Shown here: positions 58,935-64,000 of the stretch, piece by piece | Layout: every line of letters begins with the position of its first letter | How positions within the stretch are numbered: the stretch's first letter is position 1 | Source of the DNA: UBA5072 sp041737175 | GTDB taxonomy: Bacteria > Bacteroidota > Bacteroidia > Bacteroidales > UBA10428 | NCBI GenBank assembly: GCA_041737175.1 | Contig: JBGSSF010000012.1 | Coordinates: 62,001 to 126,000 of the forward strand | Direction of reading: 5' to 3' | Length of the DNA: 64,000 bases | Notes under the pieces: model-generated | What the model saw: the letters and a program-made list of their open reading frames with translations, nothing else | Databases searched by the model: none | Told to the model about the DNA's origin: nothing | Program-made: the position numbers and the translations under genes

Positions 58935-61802
58935 ATGAATAATGATCATTTTGCCTTCAGGCACACAGGACCGCGACAGGAGGAAATTGCTGCCATGCTG
59001 ACCAGGATTGGCGTGGATTCTCTCGATGAACTGATCGAAAAAACAATTCCTGCCGGCATCCGAGTTAAAGGGGAACTCCCGTTGAATCCCGGAACAGATG
59101 AACAGGCATACCTTAACCGCCTTCGCACCATAGCTTCCCGGAACAAGCTGTTCAAAACCTACATAGGTATGGGTTATTATGGAACAGTTATGCCTGCCGT
59201 TATACAGCGCAATATCCTGGAGAACCCGGGTTGGTATACATCTTATACTCCATACCAGGCTGAGATTTCACAGGGCAGGCTTGAAGCATTGTTAAACTTC
59301 CAGACTGTCGTGCTTGAACTTACAGGTATGGAAATCGCTAATGCCTCACTTCTGGATGAGGGAACAGCTGCAGCCGAAGCCATGATCATGTTGTATAATG
59401 CCCGTTCCAAAGAAATGATAGGCGAGGGCGCCAACCGTTTCTTCGTTGATCAGGACATCTATCCTCAAACCCTGGAAGTAATCAGAACCCGTGCCGGATT
59501 TCTTGGAATAGAGGTATTAACGGGAAATTGTGAGGAAATCAAAGCTTTCAGCCAGGTTTTCGGGGTAATGGTGCAATATCCCGGAGGCGGAGGAAGAATA
59601 ACCGATTACCATAACCTGGTTCAGGTTTTGCATTCACAGGGCATACCGGTGGCTGTTGCAGCTGATATCATGAGCCTGGTGCTGCTTGTTCCTCCCGGTC
59701 AATGGGGAGCCGACGTAGTTGTTGGCTCTACCCAAAGGTTTGGAGTACCCATGAATTTTGGCGGACCTCATGCCGCGTACTTCGCTGTACGTGAAATATA
59801 CAAGCGCTATATGCCTGGCAGAATCATTGGTGTGACTGTTGATCGGGAAGGCGGAAAGGCACTCCGGATGGCCTTGCAAACCCGTGAACAGCATATAAAG
59901 AGAGAGAGAGCCACCTCAAATATTTGCACCGCACAGGCATTATTGGCAAGTATGGCCGGTATGTACGCCGTTTACCATGGCCCTGACGGACTTAAAAGAA
60001 TTGCGTCACGGATTAATCAATATGCAAATGCTCTGCGAGATAAGATCATTGAACTGGGGTTTGATGAAACCAATAACGATTTCTTTGATACTTTAAGAAT
60101 CAGGATACCCGCAAGCCTCTCTGTAGAGAAAATCAAATCCTTTGCCGTGGAGGAAGGGATCAATTTCAGGTATTTTACTGATCAAACCATCGGGATCAGC
60201 ATTGACGAAACCACTGGTCTGGATGACCTGAATAATATCATTGAGGTGTTTGAAGCAGCTGCCGGGAAGAAAGGTGGGAGGATTACACAGGAGAGCCTGG
60301 AGCCCGTGCGGATCCATAAGATATTTCTCCGTGATGACAAATACATGAGCCTTGAATTGTTCAGCCGGTACCGATGCGAGACGGAAATGATGCGCTATAT
60401 TAAACTTCTCGAAAGAAAGGACTTCTCGCTGGTTCATGGCATGATCCCGCTGGGTTCATGCACCATGAAACTGAATGCGGCTGCGGAAATGCTTCCTTTA
60501 AGCTGGCCTGAACTGGGGAATCTGCATCCTTTTGTCCCGGCAAACCAGGCAGAGGGATATTATCAGATCTTTCATGAGCTTGGGGAAATTCTCAAATGTG
60601 TTACCGGTTTGGCAGATGTGTCATTCCAACCCAACTCGGGAGCTGCAGGTGAATACACCGGTTTGCTCGTGATCAGGAAATACCATGAAAGCAGGAATGA
60701 AAGCCACCGCGATGTTGTCCTCATTCCGGCATCGGCACACGGAACAAATCCTGCCAGCGCAGCCATGGCAGGATTGAAAGTAGTGGTGGTAAACTGTGAT
60801 GAAAAGGGTAATATTGAAATGTCAGATCTGAAGGCCAAAGCTGATATCCATAAAGACAAACTGGCAGCTTTCATGGTAACCTACCCGTCTACGCATGGAG
60901 TTTTTGAATCGGCCATTCAGGAAATGTCAGCCTTAATCCATCAATATGGCGGCCAGGTTTATATGGACGGGGCCAATATGAACGCCCAGGTTGGTCTTAC
61001 CAATCCTGCCATGATCGGCGCGGACGTATGTCACCTGAACCTTCACAAAACCTTTGCCATACCTCACGGCGGTGGCGGACCGGGAGCAGGTCCCATTCTC
61101 GTGGCCGGTCATCTGTCAAGGTTTCTTCCCTCGCATCCGGTTGTCAAAACAGGCAGCGCAGAGGGCAGCTATACTGTAGCTTCAGCTCCCTGGGGAAGCG
61201 CAGGCATACTGGTTATATCACATGCCTATTGCAGCCTGCTGGGAAAGGAAGGCTTGTCCTATGCCACCAAAATCGCCATACTGAATGCGAATTACCTGGC
61301 AGCCTGCCTTAAGGATAATTATAAAGTGCTGTATACTGGAGAGAATGGTTTTGTGGGTCATGAAATGATCCTGGATTGCAGAAGCTTTAAATCGTTTTCG
61401 GAGGTAACGGAAACTGATATTGCCAAAAGACTAATGGATTATGGATTTCATGCTCCAACCCTGTCATTTCCGGTTCACGGCACGTTAATGGTAGAACCCA
61501 CAGAGAGTGAATCATTGTTTGAACTCAACCGGTTTGCTGATGCTCTGATTTCGATATTCGGGGAAATTGAAGAGGTTATGGCAGGCGGAAACAAACAGGA
61601 CAATGTCCTAAAAAATGCACCGCATACCCAGCTCATGATATCTTCAGAGACCTGGAATCATCCTTATACAAGAAAACAGGCTGCTTTCCCCAATGAATGG
61701 TGTGAACGGAACAAGTTCTGGCCGACAGTCAGCCGTGTTGATGATGCCTTTGGCGACAGAAATCTGGTTTGTACCTGCGCACCCATTGATATGTACCGCT
61801 GA
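58935..61802 (+). CDS. gcvP: Glycine dehydrogenase (decarboxylating), P-protein
   Basis: 955 residues, single-chain P-protein of the glycine cleavage system. The first half carries FAFRHTGPRQEEIAAML and GMGYYGTVMPAVIQRNILENPGWYTSYTPYQAEISQGRLEALLNFQ in family order. The second half holds the PLP lysine Lys705 in CHLNLHKTFAIPHGGGGPG and SAHGTNPASAAMAGL. It decarboxylates glycine and passes the aminomethyl group to the H-protein. The other gcv genes are not in this window. Confidence 0.97.
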   Translation: MNNDHFAFRHTGPRQEEIAAMLTRIGVDSLDELIEKTIPAGIRVKGELPLNPGTDEQAYLNRLRTIASRNKLFKTYIGMGYYGTVMPAVIQRNILENPGWYTSYTPYQAEISQGRLEALLNFQTVVLELTGMEIANASLLDEGTAAAEAMIMLYNARSKEMIGEGANRFFVDQDIYPQTLEVIRTRAGFLGIEVLTGNCEEIKAFSQVFGVMVQYPGGGGRITDYHNLVQVLHSQGIPVAVAADIMSLVLLVPPGQWGADVVVGSTQRFGVPMNFGGPHAAYFAVREIYKRYMPGRIIGVTVDREGGKALRMALQTREQHIKRERATSNICTAQALLASMAGMYAVYHGPDGLKRIASRINQYANALRDKIIELGFDETNNDFFDTLRIRIPASLSVEKIKSFAVEEGINFRYFTDQTIGISIDETTGLDDLNNIIEVFEAAAGKKGGRITQESLEPVRIHKIFLRDDKYMSLELFSRYRCETEMMRYIKLLERKDFSLVHGMIPLGSCTMKLNAAAEMLPLSWPELGNLHPFVPANQAEGYYQIFHELGEILKCVTGLADVSFQPNSGAAGEYTGLLVIRKYHESRNESHRDVVLIPASAHGTNPASAAMAGLKVVVVNCDEKGNIEMSDLKAKADIHKDKLAAFMVTYPSTHGVFESAIQEMSALIHQYGGQVYMDGANMNAQVGLTNPAMIGADVCHLNLHKTFAIPHGGGGPGAGPILVAGHLSRFLPSHPVVKTGSAEGSYTVASAPWGSAGILVISHAYCSLLGKEGLSYATKIAILNANYLAACLKDNYKVLYTGENGFVGHEMILDCRSFKSFSEVTETDIAKRLMDYGFHAPTLSFPVHGTLMVEPTESESLFELNRFADALISIFGEIEEVMAGGNKQDNVLKNAPHTQLMISSETWNHPYTRKQAAFPNEWCERNKFWPTVSRVDDAFGDRNLVCTCAPIDMYR

Positions 61803-61824
61803 ATTGTGACTCCGGATCTGGGAT

Positions 61825-61951
61825 AGGGTTACTTTACGGGACAGTCAGTCTTGCTGATCGTTTGGATTTATATACGGCGAAAATTCATTAATACACTTTA
61901 TTTTTGTATACTTGCTGAAATGCACTTTTTTTTATTTGAAAGGGTTACTTT
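61825..61951 (+). promoter_or_regulatory. Two AGGGTTACTTT direct repeats and a -7 box upstream of the sigma factor gene
   Basis: AGGGTTACTTT occurs at 61825-61835 and 61941-61951, the second 33 nt before the ATG at 61985. TATTTTTG at 61899-61906 is a housekeeping-type -7 box. The repeated motif is a candidate ECF sigma -35 element allowing self-activation. Confidence 0.4.
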
Positions 61952-61984
61952 TTTGCACTTCGCAGTATTAAGCATGTTAGATCA

Positions 61985-62569
61985 ATGAAATATTCAGACG
62001 CTGAACTTCTCAACGGCCTGGTAACCCGGGATGAAAAGGTTCTTCGGGAATACTATGAGCTTTATTATCAAAGCATAAGACGCTTTGTGCTGAATAATAA
62101 AGGCAATGAGGAAGATGCGAGGGATCTTTTCCAGGATACATTGGTTGTTTTATATCAGAAAGTTCGAAGGGAGCCATTTAAACTTGCCTGCACCCTGGGA
62201 ACTTATCTTTATTCCATAAGCCGACATTTGTGGCTGAAAGAGCTAAGCAGGAAGAAAAGGCTGATTCATAAACCAATAGACCAGGAAAATTTCATAGATG
62301 CAGACTCTGACGTTGATCAGATCAGCGATTACAATGAGCGTCTGATCATGTACAGGTCATTCTTTAACAGGCTTACTGCGGATTGCCGGAAGGTTTTGGG
62401 TCTATTCATGGAGGGTCATTCTATCACTGAAATTACTCTTTTGATGGGTTACAGCAGTGATCAGCATACCCGAAACCGGCGTTACCGTTGTAAGACATCG
62501 CTTATTAAAAGTATCAGGGCCAGATATGGACATGAAATAGAAGGCTATGGAGACAACCAGATTAATTGA
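61985..62569 (+). CDS. ECF-type RNA polymerase sigma factor
   Basis: 194 residues. Region 2 reads EEDARDLFQDTLVVLYQKVRR and TLGTYLYSISRHLWLKELSRKKR, and region 4 reads LTADCRKVLGLFMEGHSITEITLLMGYSSDQHTRNRRYRCKTSLIK. This N-terminal layout with the LGTYLYSISR motif and HTRNRRYRCK is typical of the Bacteroidota ECF group located next to TPR or CHAT genes. It overlaps the next gene by 23 nt, so anti-sigma and sigma factor are translated as a pair. Confidence 0.9.
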   Translation: MKYSDAELLNGLVTRDEKVLREYYELYYQSIRRFVLNNKGNEEDARDLFQDTLVVLYQKVRREPFKLACTLGTYLYSISRHLWLKELSRKKRLIHKPIDQENFIDADSDVDQISDYNERLIMYRSFFNRLTADCRKVLGLFMEGHSITEITLLMGYSSDQHTRNRRYRCKTSLIKSIRARYGHEIEGYGDNQIN

Positions 62570-63314
62570 ACAGTACCTCGATGGCACACTGAGTACCGAG
62601 GAAGGAAGGGCAGTTGACGAAAGGGCTTCGAGTGACGAGGCATTCGGCAAACTGATCGTGCTGCATAAGGAGGTTAATGATTGTATCAGGGACAATGACT
62701 TTTTTACGTTGCGTGACCTGATGGCAAGAATCGGCAAGGATTACAGTCCTCATAAAATTACCAGCAGAGAGGTTCCGAAGAAAAAGTTGCAACCGTTATC
62801 CTATCGTTTGTTTGCGCGTATAGCTGCATTTTTAATTCTTTTGGCTGCTGCAGGTTTCATTCTCAGGTATGTCATTTTTAACCATCCATCGGCTGAACGG
62901 ATCTATCAAAAGTATTATGTCGTATATGATCTGGACGTTATTGCCCGTTCAGCACCAATCCGGAATACGCACCTTGATGAAGCCATGCTGAGTTATGACC
63001 AGGGCAAATACCAGGATGCCCTTTCAAAGCTGATTGTGATCCTGTCGGCGGATCAAGACAATTACATGGCAAGGTTTTGCCAAGGACTTACCCTAATGGA
63101 AACAGGTGACCCCGAAAGCGCAATTCATTCATTCAGAGAGATTCCGGCTAAATGGTACAGCCCTTTTGCGGAACACCGTGACTGGTACCTGGCTTTAGCG
63201 TTACTGAAAACGAATAACCTTGTGGAATCTTCAAAGATCTTTCAGCAGATTGCATCCGGCGACGGATATTATGCCCGGCGAGCTGAACAAATCCTGAAAA
63301 GCCTCAACGATTGA
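62547..63314 (+). CDS. Membrane protein with TPR domain, candidate anti-sigma factor
   Basis: 255 residues. A short cytoplasmic N-terminus (METTRLIEQYLDGTLSTEEGRAVDERASSDEAF) with the anti-sigma-like zinc-free helical pattern, one transmembrane helix (about 89-109, ARIAAFLILLAAAGFILRYVIF) and a periplasmic TPR part (YDQGKYQDALSKLIVILS, ARFCQGLTLMETGDPESAIHSF, ALLKTNNLVESSKIFQQIASGDGYYARR). The overlap with the sigma gene supports a sigma/anti-sigma pair; the periplasmic TPRs could sense a partner, perhaps the CHAT protein. Its 3' end overlaps the convergent CHAT gene by 11 nt. Confidence 0.8.
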   Translation: METTRLIEQYLDGTLSTEEGRAVDERASSDEAFGKLIVLHKEVNDCIRDNDFFTLRDLMARIGKDYSPHKITSREVPKKKLQPLSYRLFARIAAFLILLAAAGFILRYVIFNHPSAERIYQKYYVVYDLDVIARSAPIRNTHLDEAMLSYDQGKYQDALSKLIVILSADQDNYMARFCQGLTLMETGDPESAIHSFREIPAKWYSPFAEHRDWYLALALLKTNNLVESSKIFQQIASGDGYYARRAEQILKSLND

Positions 63315-64000
63315 TCCTCCTGTATATGAGGTAGAGAAGAAATATCACGGTTGTGGATGAAAGCAAAACAATAATCCAGAAGGTGAACCTGAAAACAGGC
63401 ACCGGATCTGTTTTTCCAACAACTATGTACCCCGACCAGTAATAGGGATGCGCCATGACCGGATCAGCATTTTCCAGATAACTGAGCTTGGTTTTTCTCA
63501 TGGCCTTATCCAGTGGCAACCGGCTGCGCAATGCCCTGTAAAAAGAACTTATTAGATCAGCCCCTGCCTTGTCAGCCAGGGGCCATAAAGTATAGGCAAT
63601 AGTGCGTATACCCGTATACAGGAAGCTGCGGGCTATACTGATCAAACCTTCATTTTGCAGCAGCCATCCGTATCCTGTATTGCATCCACTCAGCACAACC
63701 AGTTGAGCCTGCAGTTTCAGCTGGGAAATCTCATAGGAATAAAGATTACCATCATTCATTGTATCATGGGGAGCTGTCATGACCAGATAGGATAGATCCG
63801 GATCCGTGACATTCATGATCGAATGTGACGATATATGCAGTATCCTGTAAAGATGTGCCTTCGCTTTAAAAGCTGATTCATCAGCCCTGTCGCGTCTGAA
63901 AAGCTTTCCACCAGTCATCCTCCTGATTTCCCGGGCTTCATAAGCAGCTCCGTCCAGTGATACTAGCGGACTGTCTCTTTGTGAATTTCCTGCAGAAGGA
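63304..64000 (-). CDS. CHAT-domain (caspase-like) membrane protein, 5' part beyond window
   Basis: The frame is open to the window edge, so the N-terminus is missing; at least 232 residues are visible. The C-terminal CHAT domain has the catalytic His in RILHISSHSIMN and Cys in LVVLSGCNTGYG, then SIARSFLYTGIRTIAYTLWPLADKAGADLISSFYRAL and ends in a transmembrane helix (FTFWIIVLLSSTTVIFLLYLIY) just before the C-terminus. Upstream residues read YEAREIRRMTGGKLF, the usual lead into CHAT. CHAT proteases usually follow TPR repeats, which here would be on the unseen part. C-terminal membrane anchoring next to a sigma/anti-sigma pair suggests control by proteolysis. Confidence 0.85.
   Translation of the reverse strand, partial: PSAGNSQRDSPLVSLDGAAYEAREIRRMTGGKLFRRDRADESAFKAKAHLYRILHISSHSIMNVTDPDLSYLVMTAPHDTMNDGNLYSYEISQLKLQAQLVVLSGCNTGYGWLLQNEGLISIARSFLYTGIRTIAYTLWPLADKAGADLISSFYRALRSRLPLDKAMRKTKLSYLENADPVMAHPYYWSGYIVVGKTDPVPVFRFTFWIIVLLSSTTVIFLLYLIYRRINR

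Overview
The window looks like a chromosomal piece of a free-living or gut-type Bacteroidota bacterium, most likely in or near the Bacteroidales. The evidence is internal. There is a type IX secretion sorting domain on a large secreted protein, and there are many lipoprotein or Tat-like signal peptides. Promoters carry the Bacteroidota -7 box TAnnTTTG, in the best cases with a TTTG or TTG 19-20 nt upstream. Family choices (DUF2851, DUF4294, DUF6922-like, 7TM-LuxR) and the purM-prfA-pyrF order are also typical of the phylum. Base composition is moderate, with a distinctly AT-rich patch at about 4.2-5.5 kb.

Layout. 0-13.3 kb is a secreted carbohydrate and cell-surface catabolism region: an M81/MlrC-like metallopeptidase, a GH3 enzyme, a six-hairpin glycosidase-like lipoprotein, a GH30-like enzyme fused to a CehA/McbA-type PHP domain, a lipoprotein with a possible deacetylase-like domain, and a Tat-exported Gfo/Idh/MocA oxidoreductase. 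It is interrupted by an AT-rich toxin-antitoxin pair (HTH-DUF6922-like antitoxin and AbiEii-type nucleotidyltransferase). 13.5-17.5 kb has tRNA-Gly, tRNA-Leu and a giant CotH/lamin-tail/T9SS protein. 17.5-24.4 kb has mutS, two methyltransferases, a DUF2007 protein, an Fe-S aldo/keto reductase and a GNAT enzyme, with short-unit tandem repeats in the gaps. 24.5-29.4 kb is a signalling block: a coiled-coil membrane protein behind a candidate sigma-54 promoter, a sigma-54 activator and a hybrid histidine kinase.

29.5-36.1 kb carries uppP, exonuclease III, a MarR-like regulator, two tandem Gre/Rnk-like proteins, tRNA-Phe, an M16 peptidase, an O-methyltransferase and a CarH/LitR-like MerR-B12 photoreceptor candidate. 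36.1-49.2 kb holds an alkaline-phosphatase-superfamily protein, an ECF sigma factor, the housekeeping set purM, prfA, pyrF, a DUF2851 gene, an SPFH protein with a ribbon-helix-helix partner, rpsO, pnp and an abundant-looking TPR lipoprotein. 49.2-58.9 kb holds a membrane protein divergent from a 7TM-LuxR regulator, a SpoU methyltransferase, sucC, two CDGSH iron-sulfur proteins, DUF4294, thpR, a sugar-phosphate transferase with a Gfo/Idh-like partner, pcm and an MBL hydrolase. 58.9-64 kb has gcvP and then an ECF sigma factor, a TPR-bearing membrane anti-sigma candidate and a convergent CHAT-domain (caspase-like) membrane protein cut by the window end.

The most unusual items are the sigma/TPR/CHAT locus, the HTH-DUF6922/AbiEii toxin-antitoxin module with a clear operator, the GH30-like/PHP fusion, the sigma-54 signalling block, the perfect 19-bp hairpin in front of the Gre pair, and the B12-binding MerR regulator. 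No CRISPR array, prophage, insertion sequence or rRNA operon was seen.
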